This document shows positions 1 to 11,025 of a stretch of 64,000 nucleotides of DNA, piece by piece. The position numbers and the translations under genes are program-made. Below the pieces are notes generated by a model, which saw only the letters and a program-made list of their open reading frames with translations, ran no database searches and was not told the DNA's origin. Within the stretch, counting starts at the first letter, position 1. The number at the start of each line of letters is the position of its first letter. The stretch is from Nephrocerus scutellatus (taxonomy: Eukaryota > Arthropoda > Insecta > Diptera > Pipunculidae), in contig OX352761.1 of assembly GCA_947095585.1 (NCBI GenBank), forward strand, positions 132,710,277 to 132,774,276. Direction: 5' to 3'.

Positions 1-114
1 ATACGTTTGGTCTCAATCTAAGCATGTATCTGTGTACGATCGGAACAGTTGGGCTTTCTATAGAGAAGGTTTTGAACAGTTGGGCTTTCTATAGAGAAGG
101 TTTTGTTGTACGTT

Positions 115-806
115 GCAATATCTCCATTCTTATGGATGGGGCACAGGAAGTCTCTTCGCCAGTCTTCGGACATCGTTTCTTCCTCCCATATTTGCACTAT
201 TAGTTCATGAGTTGCTTGGTGTAGTGAGGGATCTCCTGATTTAATGAGCTCCGCTGGGATACCATGTGATACTGAGGTTGCAGTATATGTAACGAGGTGT
301 TTATTGCGTCATACCGCGGACTCTTTGGTAGAACTTCCGCGACTGGTGCGCGGTACTCGCTCTCTGTACTGTTTTAGTAAACGGACGAAATTCTGGTGAA
401 TTGTTTATATCTTCTGAGCACTTTATATTTTTCTTCGCGTGCCAACAACATTCTGACGTTCAGTCGCTAGCTTACATTCGTCCTCGAACCAGTCGTTCCG
501 ATCTCTACGACTACTGCCTATGATGGAGTCAGAACATCTAGGCCCCAAGACTTACTCTCCCAGCATTTAGGCCGAGTCCTACCGCTTGACATACATGTTG
601 ACTCGAATCTGATTCGCGGAGCGGCCTTTAGTGATGATGCAACTCGTGCTCGAAGCACCATGCCAACAAGATAGTGGTACGAGTCGATGTTGCCACCTCG
701 GTACTTTCGTACCGTCATCATATTCGGGTTGTGGCGGCGGCCTACCAATACGTGGTCTATCTGTGTGGGGTAACGTACGCTCCCTCGTAAAAAAGAGAGA
801 TTTCAC
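115..806 (-). pseudogene. RTE-like non-LTR retrotransposon fragment (endonuclease end plus RT start), copy 1
   Basis: On the minus strand the upper part reads as the C-terminal end of an APE-type endonuclease, with IDHVLV-like and GGNIDSYHYLVG-like blocks (family consensus N-DSDHYLV). The lower part reads as the start of a reverse transcriptase, with HGIPAELIKSG and a W-RDFLCPIHKNGD block. Frames change several times and stops interrupt it. The RT is cut off at the MITE terminal repeat near 115, so the palm domain is missing. RTE clade is my best match; another APE-type clade is possible. Confidence 0.7.
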
Positions 807-971
807 CTTATTTTTTTATAGGATGTGTAAAAAAATCAACATGTCAGAGAAGGCAAAAATAGATGTTGCAAAAATAATGTTCGTACTATCGCTTGCGAGA
901 TCAATCAGAGGGATCATGATCTGTTGACAAATTAAAAGAACCTAAAATGAACGGGAAAAATTACAAAGAAA

Positions 972-1790
972 ATGTTCCCCAACCACAACGGAAAAACGAA
1001 AATTTTCAGACTAGCCTCCAATTCAGCTGTTTCGAGAGCTAAAATCAGAGAAGTAAATGGTGTTACTGCAAGTAAATCTACCGTTCGTCGTGCGATTCGT
1101 AGTGACAAACACCTCAAGCGACTAAATCTGATGAAAAAACCACCACTTATTTCTTTAAGATAAAGGAGTTATACAATGAGGCCAAGTAATCGAACCTCAT
1201 TCCAGGCAAGCTTAACGGCATCGATAATCGCTTCCTTATCATTGTAATGTTTTCCACCTTTGTACACTTTTCGTAAGCCAGCCCGAGACATTTTATGTTA
1301 TGGTCTGTTAAGGTCTGGGGAATGTGGTGACCATGGTAAAAGTTCAACATTTTCATTGGTACTAAACTTATCGGAACACCAAACAAACATATGGTGTGAA
1401 TATGAACCAAATCCCAACCATAAACACAAATTGTCGTAAATATCTCGACTAATGCGCCCCTAACTTAACTTAAACTTATCCGAGCACCAAACGATCATAA
1501 AGTGTGAATATGGCTTCGATTCGTGGTTTAGGCAGGATGAGGCGACATACAAGCGTTATATCCATACAGACAAACAAAAAGACAGCGACAATTATGTTAT
1601 TAGGCGATTATATTAATTTATTAATTTAAAATAAAAATTGATTTCCTGAAAAAAACCAAAAACAGAACTTTTTTCATTCATTTGTAAGGTGCTTCTAATT
1701 TTATGAACTATAACTGGAGAAATATCAATTTTATCCCCCAAAATGATGTGCTTCTAATTTAGTGAACCGCAGTGTATAAGCGGAGTAATT
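972..1790. pseudogene. Tc1/Tc3-like transposon remnant with inverted halves, copy 1
   Basis: Bases 972-1163 on the plus strand encode a Tc3-like N-terminal DNA-binding segment (ASKSTVRRAIR, then LMKKPPL and a stop). The adjoining 1165-1410 resembles the C-terminal end of the same kind of transposase, but on the minus strand (NVELLPWSPHSPDLN, then GGKHYNDKEAI). Head and tail therefore face each other and the catalytic core is absent. At 1687-1775 two copies of a GTGCTTCTAATTT motif resemble terminal repeat sequence. The element is dead. Confidence 0.6.
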
Positions 1791-2166
1791 GCAAGGTACG
1801 CGCGTAGCTCGCTCCTCAGTTTTTAATTTCAAAGATCCGCAAATTTAGCTCCCTTTTATGATGTGAGAAGTATACGGTGTACGAGTAACACACGTCTGCA
1901 ATATACAGTTTACGTTACTGCAATATTAGATATGTATCTGTATCTACAATAGTCACTGCTGTACGTGTTGTCCCTTGGACATTTATTTGGTAACAACAGC
2001 ACATGAGTGAAAACCAGTTTAAAAACCTACTAAACAAAACTGTTGCATAACAGTTTTGGTTTTCTTCATCTCTTAGTCAGACAGTTCTTATTCATTTTGC
2101 AAAGAAGCAGCAATATAACGTGATATTTGGCAGGAGAATAAGTAACTAGTATTTGTACCATATGCA

Positions 2167-2303
2167 ATGGACAGTATTGATGTGGATGATCAAAACGTGG
2201 TAACTGGGGAGCCACTCTACGACAATTTTCCATTGCTGGTCGGATCGATAATCATTATTGTGTTGGCGATGCGGCAGACAGCAAAAGCATTGTGGGATTG
2301 CAA
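2167..2303 (+). other. Exon-like reading frame with one hydrophobic segment, copy 1 (unrecognised)
   Basis: An ATG at 2167 opens 46 codons, begins MDSIDVDDQNVVTGEP, and has a clear hydrophobic segment (LLVGSIIIIVLAM). A TAA follows at 2305, but a GTAAAC splice-donor-like site sits at 2304, so it could be a first coding exon. I do not recognise the protein and found no following exon. It could be a host gene fragment carried in the repeat, a fragment of an unknown element, or chance. Confidence 0.25.
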
Positions 2304-2660
2304 GTAAACTTTCTCTTTTGTATATCAAGTAATTGTATCATACAGTGGACATGATACAGTAGTTTGCGGTTGAACTTTTTCTTTCACTTTCTTTCCTATT
2401 TTGTTACATTGCTTAAATAATCTTTTCTAGTCATGTATAGTCTTTCGTCTACGCTATGTATAGTGTAACCATAAATTTAATCCACTTGTTGCCGAAACTT
2501 TTTAACGAAAAAATTGGTAGCAATAAAAGATGTATTAAAAATGAAAAAGCGGAAAATAATCGGTTGTCCTTTTAAATGGAAGGAGGGCAAAATGCACTGC
2601 AACAGAAAATGTTGAAATAACTCATGACTTTTATTTCAAAGCTCAGTGCAAAACTTGTTT

Positions 2661-4025
2661 GTTAAAAATAGTACAATAGCCTGTTTGTTAGACATCGAAA
2701 AAGCTTTCGATAGCGTCTGGACAAACGGGCTTCTGTACAAACTTATAAGATGTGGTTTCCCCATTTATATTGTGAAAATAATTAAAAATTTTCTTTTTAA
2801 CAGGGTCTTTTTTGTACAGGTGTATGGCAGCCCATCGACAAGGAAAAGGATTAAAGCTGGAGTTCCCCAAGGCTCCAGACTTGGACCAGTCCTATTTAGC
2901 ATGTTCACGGCGGATCAACCCACCAATACAGCCGGAACAAGGACCATGCTTTTCGCGGATTACTCCATTACGTATGCCGTTTCCCGCTCTCCTGAGATAG
3001 CTGCCCGAAGAGTGGAGGAACACCTCCGAAATCTTTGGGAGTACTACCTGAAGTGGGGACTGAAGATCAACGCCAACAAAAAGGAACTCATCTGCTTCCG
3101 AGTACCAGCAACCGAAACAAGGATAAGAAAAATCGCAAGCCGGTGCAGAGCCTTAAAAATCACCCTTCCGGATAACACGACAGTAAACACCAAGGCAGAG
3201 ACTAACTACCTGGGAATCAACTTTACTAGGAGGCTCAAGTTCAACTCTCACATCGATAAAACAATGAAAAAAGCGAACTACGCTCTTCATTTGTTGCACC
3301 CGCTACTAAAAAGACGAAACGGACCAGGCTGCTCATCTACAAGCACCTCATCAGGCCAGTGATAACCTATGGCTATCCCATATGGTTCATCGTCTCACCA
3401 ACAACGATGAAGAAGATCTCCCTATTTGAAAGGAAGGTACTTAGGATCTGTACAGGACTCTGGAGGGTGCCAAACAGCTATAAGTTTGTGTCGACTGCAA
3501 GACTTTACGAAGCAGCTGGTCTGCTGCCAATAACCGACCACTTGTTCCAAATGGCGAGGAAATTCGTCGACGGATTGGAAACTCATCCAAGTCCTGAGAT
3601 GCAAGGACTGAGGAGCGAAGAAATCGAGCCAAGTCACCGGTACATACACATCAGAGGATTCACAGATGCTAGATTCGACGACATCCTTAATAATCAAGAC
3701 GTCTCCTTCTACGAGAAGGCCAGCGATCAACATTACAGAGGCTAAAGATCGCCCTGTTTATACCCCCTTTTATATTTTTTTTTTCATTTTTATTTTATTT
3801 TAAAATTTATTGTTTAAAATTAAATTGCTTTAAATATTACATGTAGTAGATTAAGAAGTCAAAAATATTGTTTAATTATAAGCAATACAAAATAAATTAA
3901 AACAATGTAAATACGTCGGGCCCCTATTGTTGAGCCGACACTTATTAATAATAGTTATAAGTTTAGTTTTAAGTCAAAATTGTATATTACTTAAATGTTT
4001 AATAAATATCTTAATCTAAAAAAAA
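2661..4025 (+). mobile_element. 5'-truncated jockey-like LINE with perfect target-site duplication, copy 1
   Basis: The insertion is bounded by a perfect 14-bp direct repeat, tgcaaaacttgttt (2647-2660 and 4026-4039). It ends in a short A run (4018-4025), the mark of target-primed reverse transcription. The 5' end, including the endonuclease and early RT, is missing. ORF 2646-3362 carries RT palm blocks: LLDIEKAFDSVW, the GVPQGSRLGPVLF block, and LFADYS in place of the catalytic FADD, so an essential aspartate is lost. It runs on with a small overlap and frame change into 3359-3745, the thumb and C-terminal region (YGYPIWF, LRICTG). A non-coding 3' tail follows. Inactive. Jockey-superfamily clade is inferred from the RT and the C-terminal blocks. 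Confidence 0.85.
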
Positions 4026-4694
4026 TGCAAAACTTGTTTTTTTATGAACTTTTAAATGAGTGGCAAAACTGGAGTAATGTTGAAACTCCCAATTGTATAT
4101 TTTTAAGTCCACCTGAAATCCTAATGCTAAAGTTCAAGTGACCAGAGTCCGTTAATAATTTCTCTCAATTTTTATTATTTTTATAATGTTGTTTACACGT
4201 GGGCCTTATGGAATAGAAGAAAGGAGGAGATGTCAGCGAATCATACAGACTCGGAACATGGAGACTGGCAATTTATTCCACATTGGTCTAATAAACTTCT
4301 TTTGAAGCATATCTACTTGATAGTTGTGCGGGCTTTTTTGGTTGGTTAGGCATTGGACTACAAACGAATCTGGTGTTGTTGGCCTTCAAAGGAGACGTCG
4401 ACTTGTTCCTGAAGGTCCGAATTATACAATAGAGGATCCAAGAATTTTGAAGGCTACCTTACGTTACTATTTGTAATATTTTCTTCGTCAAGGTTTTTTG
4501 TAGTTTTCCCTGACCATAATCGACTGATTAAGGCAATTGGACTCGCGTCATTTTAGTTTGGTGGTCGTTTTCCGTATTTTATTTCAATGAACAGGGAGAA
4601 TTCTGAGAAAATAAATTTAAACCGGCTACTTCAAACGGGAGAAATGCGATATATTGTAATTTAATTTTTAAATTCTCTATATTAACTTCGCGTG

Positions 4695-4960
4695 CACGTG
4701 GCTGGCTGGCTGGCTGGCTGGTCAGATTTTCTGATCAATTTTTAGCCCACTTCCCATGGCCCGATTTTATTGAAATTTTGCACACATGTATATATGTATG
4801 TGACAATACTTTCTATTAAAATTTGAGGCCCCTCGGACCTCGGGTTCTTTAAATTTTGTACACATGTGTGTCTTCGATGGAAAACACTTTTTGTAAAAAT
4901 TTGGAGCAATCGGCCCCTTGGGGACCCTGAATATACAATTTTTAAATATCGCATCAGATC
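4695..4960. repeat. CTGG-headed dispersed repeat, copy in unit 1
   Basis: It begins with a (ctgg)n run at 4699-4721, followed by gatcaatttttagcccac and 'cccgattttat..gaaattttgcacacatgt' type sequence. Diverged relatives with the same order of blocks occur at 11264-11350, 41985-42205 and 52890-53110. No coding capacity is seen; the long minus-strand frame across it (4742-5086) is a chance frame. Confidence 0.7.
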
Positions 4961-5032
4961 ACGGCAAAGTCTGAGCTCTGTGCTTTGTGAGCAGCGCTGT
5001 TCCCTGCCGCTGCGTAATTTGGTGGATGGCAC

Positions 5033-5262
5033 CAAAACCTTCTCTATAGAAAGCCCAATGCATACTAATGCTGTAAACCAATCCAAAACGCGTCTGTATT
5101 TTGGAATGTGAATACAGTGTACAAAAAATAAGTAGCCGCAAAGAGCGAGAAACGAAAGATGTGGTAGTGGGAAACAGAAAGATGTTATATGGATTTTGCT
5201 CTTTAGTTGATTACTAATACAAATACGTTTTGGATAGTATTTGTGTACGATCGGAACAGTTG
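5033..5262 (+). mobile_element. MITE, right end truncated, copy 1
   Basis: Starts with the family terminus caaaaccttctctatagaaa and shows the same interior as the full 271-bp copy next to it (gaatacagtgtacaaaaaat, gtggtagtgggaaacaga). It stops at gatcggaacagttg, so the right terminal repeat is missing where the next MITE begins. Confidence 0.8.
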
Positions 5263-5533
5263 CAAAACCTTCTCTATAGAAAGCCCAACTCTACGCATAC
5301 TAATGCTGTAAACCAAGACCAAACGCATGTGTGTTTGTGGGATGTGAATACAGTGTACAAAAAATAAGAAGTCGCAAAGAGCGAGAAACGTAAGATGTGG
5401 TAGTGGGAAACAGAAATATTTTATATGGATTTTGCTCTTTAGTTGATTACTAAATACAAATACGTTTGGTCTCAATCTAAGCATGTATCTGTGTACGATC
5501 GGAACAGTTGGGCTTTCTATAGAGAAGGTTTTG
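5263..5533 (+). mobile_element. Full-length 271-bp MITE at the tandem-unit junction
   Basis: Terminal inverted repeats of about 27 bp (left caaaaccttctctatagaaa, right the reverse complement) enclose a non-coding interior. It is followed at once by a second solo right terminus (5534-5564). The 5459/5460 unit boundary lies inside it. Confidence 0.85.
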
Positions 5534-5573
5534 AACAGTTGGGCTTTCTATAGAGAAGGTTTTGTTGTACGTT

Positions 5574-6265
5574 GCAATATCTCCATTCTTATGGATGGGG
5601 CACAGGAAGTCTCTTCGCCAGTCTTTGGACATCGTTTCTTCCTCCCATATTTGCACTATTAGTTCATGAGTTGCTTGGTGTAGTGAGGGATCTCCTGATT
5701 TAATGAGCTCCGCTGGGATACCATGTGATACTGAGGTTGCAGTATATGTAACGAGGTGTTTATTGCGTCATACCGCGGACTCTTTGGTAGAACTTCCGCG
5801 ACTGGTGCGCGGTACTCGCTCTCTGTACTGTTTTAGTAAACGGACGAAATTCTGGTGAATTGTTTATATCTTCTGAGCACTTTATATTTTTCTTCGCGTG
5901 CCAACAACATTCTGACGTTCAGTCGCTAGCTTACATTCGTCCTCGAACCAGTCGTTCCGATCTCTACGACTACTGCCTATGATGGAGTCAGAACATCTAG
6001 GCCCCAAGACTTACTCTCCCAGCATTTAGGCCGAGTCCTACCGCTTGACATACATGTTGACTCGAATCTGATTCGCGGAGCGGCCTTTAGTGATGATGCA
6101 ACTCGTGCTCGAAGCACCATGCCAACAAGATAGTGGTACGAGTCGATGTTGCCACCTCGGTACTTTCGTACCGTCATCATATTCGGGTTGTGGCGGCGGC
6201 CTACCAATACGTGGTCTATCTGTGTGGGGTAACGTACGCTCCCTCGTAAAAAAGAGAGATTTCAC
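5574..6265 (-). pseudogene. RTE-like non-LTR retrotransposon fragment, copy 2
   Basis: Identical to the 115-806 fragment except for the c/t difference at 5626. It has the same frameshifted endonuclease tail and truncated RT start, ending at the MITE. Confidence 0.7.
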
Positions 6266-6430
6266 CTTATTTTTTTATAGGATGTGTAAAAAAATCAACA
6301 TGTCAGAGAAGGCAAAAATAGATGTTGCAAAAATAATGTTCGTACTATCGCTTGCGAGATCAATCAGAGGGATCATGATCTGTTGACAAATTAAAAGAAC
6401 CTAAAATGAACGGGAAAAATTACAAAGAAA

Positions 6431-7249
6431 ATGTTCCCCAACCACAACGGAAAAACGAAAATTTTCAGACTAGCCTCCAATTCAGCTGTTTCGAGAGCTA
6501 AAATCAGAGAAGTAAATGGTGTTACTGCAAGTAAATCTACCGTTCGTCGTGCGATTCGTAGTGACAAACACCTCAAGCGACTAAATCTGATGAAAAAACC
6601 ACCACTTATTTCTTTAAGATAAAGGAGTTATACAATGAGGCCAAGTAATCGAACCTCATTCCAGGCAAGCTTAACGGCATCGATAATCGCTTCCTTATCA
6701 TTGTAATGTTTTCCACCTTTGTACACTTTTCGTAAGCCAGCCCGAGACATTTTATGTTATGGTCTGTTAAGGTCTGGGGAATGTGGTGACCATGGTAAAA
6801 GTTCAACATTTTCATTGGTACTAAACTTATCGGAACACCAAACAAACATATGGTGTGAATATGAACCAAATCCCAACCATAAACACAAATTGTCGTAAAT
6901 ATCTCGACTAATGCGCCCCTAACTTAACTTAAACTTATCCGAGCACCAAACGATCATAAAGTGTGAATATGGCTTCGATTCGTGGTTTAGGCAGGATGAG
7001 GCGACATACAAGCGTTATATCCATACAGACAAACAAAAAGACAGCGACAATTATGTTATTAGGCGATTATATTAATTTATTAATTTAAAATAAAAATTGA
7101 TTTCCTGAAAAAAACCAAAAACAGAACTTTTTTCATTCATTTGTAAGGTGCTTCTAATTTTATGAACTATAACTGGAGAAATATCAATTTTATCCCCCAA
7201 AATGATGTGCTTCTAATTTAGTGAACCGCAGTGTATAAGCGGAGTAATT
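6431..7249. pseudogene. Tc1/Tc3-like transposon remnant, copy 2
   Basis: Second copy of the inverted-halves Tc1-like remnant, offset by 5459 with no change seen in its reading frames. Confidence 0.6.
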
Positions 7250-7625
7250 GCAAGGTACGCGCGTAGCTCGCTCCTCAGTTTTTAATTTCAAAGATCCGCA
7301 AATTTAGCTCCCTTTTATGATGTGAGAAGTATACGGTGTACGAGTAACACACGTCTGCAATATACAGTTTACGTTACTGCAATATTAGATATGTATCTGT
7401 ATCTACAATAGTCACTGCTGTACGTGTTGTCCCTTGGACATTTATTTGGTAACAACAGCACATGAGTGAAAACCAGTTTAAAAACCTACTAAACAAAACT
7501 GTTGCATAACAGTTTTGGTTTTCTTCATCTCTTAGTCAGACAGTTCTTATTCATTTTGCAAAGAAGCAGCAATATAACGTGATATTTGGCAGGAGAATAA
7601 GTAACTAGTATTTGTACCATATGCA

Positions 7626-7762
7626 ATGGACAGTATTGATGTGGATGATCAAAACGTGGTAACTGGGGAGCCACTCTACGACAATTTTCCATTGCTGGTC
7701 GGATCGATAATCATTATTGTGTTGGCGATGCGGCAGACAGCAAAAGCATTGTGGGATTGCAA
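7626..7762 (+). other. Exon-like reading frame, copy 2 (unrecognised)
   Basis: Identical repeat of the 2167-2303 frame in the second tandem unit, with the same GTAAAC after it. Confidence 0.25.
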
Positions 7763-8119
7763 GTAAACTTTCTCTTTTGTATATCAAGTAATTGTATCAT
7801 ACAGTGGACATGATACAGTAGTTTGCGGTTGAACTTTTTCTTTCACTTTCTTTCCTATTTTGTTACATTGCTTAAATAATCTTTTCTAGTCATGTATAGT
7901 CTTTCGTCTACGCTATGTATAGTGTAACCATAAATTTAATCCACTTGTTGCCGAAACTTTTTAACGAAAAAATTGGTAGCAATAAAAGATGTATTAAAAA
8001 TGAAAAAGCGGAAAATAATCGGTTGTCCTTTTAAATGGAAGGAGGGCAAAATGCACTGCAACAGAAAATGTTGAAATAACTCATGACTTTTATTTCAAAG
8101 CTCAGTGCAAAACTTGTTT

Positions 8120-9484
8120 GTTAAAAATAGTACAATAGCCTGTTTGTTAGACATCGAAAAAGCTTTCGATAGCGTCTGGACAAACGGGCTTCTGTACAAA
8201 CTTATAAGATGTGGTTTCCCCATTTATATTGTGAAAATAATTAAAAATTTTCTTTTTAACAGGGTCTTTTTTGTACAGGTGTATGGCAGCCCATCGACAA
8301 GGAAAAGGATTAAAGCTGGAGTTCCCCAAGGCTCCAGACTTGGACCAGTCCTATTTAGCATGTTCACGGCGGATCAACCCACCAATACAGCCGGAACAAG
8401 GACCATGCTTTTCGCGGATTACTCCATTACGTATGCCGTTTCCCGCTCTCCTGAGATAGCTGCCCGAAGAGTGGAGGAACACCTCCGAAATCTTTGGGAG
8501 TACTACCTGAAGTGGGGACTGAAGATCAACGCCAACAAAAAGGAACTCATCTGCTTCCGAGTACCAGCAACCGAAACAAGGATAAGAAAAATCGCAAGCC
8601 GGTGCAGAGCCTTAAAAATCACCCTTCCGGATAACACGACAGTAAACACCAAGGCAGAGACTAACTACCTGGGAATCAACTTTACTAGGAGGCTCAAGTT
8701 CAACTCTCACATCGATAAAACAATGAAAAAAGCGAACTACGCTCTTCATTTGTTGCACCCGCTACTAAAAAGACGAAACGGACCAGGCTGCTCATCTACA
8801 AGCACCTCATCAGGCCAGTGATAACCTATGGCTATCCCATATGGTTCATCGTCTCACCAACAACGATGAAGAAGATCTCCCTATTTGAAAGGAAGGTACT
8901 TAGGATCTGTACAGGACTCTGGAGGGTGCCAAACAGCTATAAGTTTGTGTCGACTGCAAGACTTTACGAAGCAGCTGGTCTGCTGCCAATAACCGACCAC
9001 TTGTTCCAAATGGCGAGGAAATTCGTCGACGGATTGGAAACTCATCCAAGTCCTGAGATGCAAGGACTGAGGAGCGAAGAAATCGAGCCAAGTCACCGGT
9101 ACATACACATCAGAGGATTCACAGATGCTAGATTCGACGACATCCTTAATAATCAAGACGTCTCCTTCTACGAGAAGGCCAGCGATCAACATTACAGAGG
9201 CTAAAGATCGCCCTGTTTATACCCCCTTTTATATTTTTTTTTTCATTTTTATTTTATTTTAAAATTTATTGTTTAAAATTAAATTGCTTTAAATATTACA
9301 TGTAGTAGATTAAGAAGTCAAAAATATTGTTTAATTATAAGCAATACAAAATAAATTAAAACAATGTAAATACGTCGGGCCCCTATTGTTGAGCCGACAC
9401 TTATTAATAATAGTTATAAGTTTAGTTTTAAGTCAAAATTGTATATTACTTAAATGTTTAATAAATATCTTAATCTAAAAAAAA
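8120..9484 (+). mobile_element. 5'-truncated jockey-like LINE, copy 2
   Basis: Second copy of the truncated LINE, with the same target-site duplication (8106-8119 and 9485-9498), the same FADY in place of FADD and the same frame change at 8818. The insertion therefore predates duplication of the 5,459-bp unit. Confidence 0.85.
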
Positions 9485-10153
9485 TGCAAAACTTGTTTTT
9501 TTATGAACTTTTAAATGAGTGGCAAAACTGGAGTAATGTTGAAACTCCCAATTGTATATTTTTAAGTCCACCTGAAATCCTAATGCTAAAGTTCAAGTGA
9601 CCAGAGTCCGTTAATAATTTCTCTCAATTTTTATTATTTTTATAATGTTGTTTACACGTGGGCCTTATGGAATAGAAGAAAGGAGGAGATGTCAGCGAAT
9701 CATACAGACTCGGAACATGGAGACTGGCAATTTATTCCACATTGGTCTAATAAACTTCTTTTGAAGCATATCTACTTGATAGTTGTGCGGGCTTTTTTGG
9801 TTGGTTAGGCATTGGACTACAAACGAATCTGGTGTTGTTGGCCTTCAAAGGAGACGTCGACTTGTTCCTGAAGGTCCGAATTATACAATAGAGGATCCAA
9901 GAATTTTGAAGGCTACCTTACGTTACTATTTGTAATATTTTCTTCGTCAAGGTTTTTTGTAGTTTTCCCTGACCATAATCGACTGATTAAGGCAATTGGA
10001 CTCGCGTCATTTTAGTTTGGTGGTCGTTTTCCGTATTTTATTTCAATGAACAGGGAGAATTCTGAGAAAATAAATTTAAACCGGCTACTTCAAACGGGAG
10101 AAATGCGATATATTGTAATTTAATTTTTAAATTCTCTATATTAACTTCGCGTG

Positions 10154-10419
10154 CACGTGGCTGGCTGGCTGGCTGGCTGGTCAGATTTTCTGATCAATTT
10201 TTAGCCCACTTCCCATGGCCCGATTTTATTGAAATTTTGCACACATGTATATATGTATGTGACAATACTTTCTATTAAAATTTGAGGCCCCTCGGACCTC
10301 GGGTTCTTTAAATTTTGTACACATGTGTGTCTTCGATGGAAAACACTTTTTGTAAAAATTTGGAGCAATCGGCCCCTTGGGGACCCTGAATATACAATTT
10401 TTAAATATCGCATCAGATC
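10154..10419. repeat. CTGG-headed dispersed repeat, copy in unit 2
   Basis: Same as 4695-4960, in the second tandem unit. Confidence 0.7.
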
Positions 10420-10491
10420 ACGGCAAAGTCTGAGCTCTGTGCTTTGTGAGCAGCGCTGTTCCCTGCCGCTGCGTAATTTGGTGGATGGCAC

Positions 10492-10721
10492 CAAAACCTT
10501 CTCTATAGAAAGCCCAATGCATACTAATGCTGTAAACCAATCCAAAACGCGTCTGTATTTTGGAATGTGAATACAGTGTACAAAAAATAAGTAGCCGCAA
10601 AGAGCGAGAAACGAAAGATGTGGTAGTGGGAAACAGAAAGATGTTATATGGATTTTGCTCTTTAGTTGATTACTAATACAAATACGTTTTGGATAGTATT
10701 TGTGTACGATCGGAACAGTTG
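10492..10721 (+). mobile_element. MITE, right end truncated, copy 2
   Basis: Second tandem-unit copy of the truncated MITE at 5033-5262. Confidence 0.8.
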
Positions 10722-10992
10722 CAAAACCTTCTCTATAGAAAGCCCAACTCTACGCATACTAATGCTGTAAACCAAGACCAAACGCATGTGTGTTTGTGGG
10801 ATGTGAATACAGTGTACAAAAAATAAGAAGTCGCAAAGAGCGAGAAACGTAAGATGTGGTAGTGGGAAACAGAAATATTTTATATGGATTTTGCTCTTTA
10901 GTTGATTACTAAATACAAATACGTTTGGTCTCAATCTAAGCATGTATCTGTGTACGATCGGAACAGTTGGGCTTTCTATAGAGAAGGTTTTG
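10722..10992 (+). mobile_element. Full-length 271-bp MITE at the end of unit 2
   Basis: Same element as 5263-5533. A solo right terminus (10993-11023) follows, then an inverted MITE copy, giving a large imperfect palindrome. Confidence 0.85.
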
Positions 10993-11025
10993 AACAGTTG
11001 GGCTTTCTATAGAGAAGGTTTTGTT
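10919..11025. repeat. Partial third copy of the 5,459-bp unit
   Basis: The first ~107 bases of the unit occur a third time here. Similarity stops just after the second MITE terminal repeat, where the sequence turns into an inverted MITE copy instead of the LINE piece found at the equivalent place in copies 1 and 2. This marks the right-hand breakpoint of the array. Confidence 0.85.

Larger units (their letters stand above)
1..5459. repeat. Tandem composite unit, copy 1 (5,459 bp)
   Basis: The whole stretch recurs head to tail from 5460 with a period of exactly 5,459 bp. All reading frames recur with identical translations. The only difference I noticed is base 167 (c) against 5626 (t). The unit holds an RTE-like LINE piece (minus), a Tc1-like remnant, an exon-like frame, a 5'-truncated jockey-like LINE, a CTGG-headed dispersed repeat and MITE copies. 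Window base 1 falls inside a MITE, so the array may extend upstream. The twin 3' exons should lie beyond base 1, so this array probably sits in a twin intron (inference). Confidence 0.95.
5460..10918. repeat. Tandem composite unit, copy 2 (5,459 bp)
   Basis: This is the second head-to-tail copy of the first 5,459 bases, in the same orientation, with every internal feature shifted by +5459. The join at 5459/5460 lies inside a MITE (5263-5533), which suggests recombination between MITE copies. Identity is so high that the event is either very recent or an assembly duplication. Confidence 0.95.

Noticed and set aside
631..927. 98-codon plus-strand frame as a gene
   Set aside because: It is antisense to a recognisable LINE endonuclease segment and has no domain of its own.
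4742..5086. 114-codon minus-strand frame as a gene
   Set aside because: It runs through the CTGG-family repeat and a MITE terminus; the translation tracks repeat blocks.
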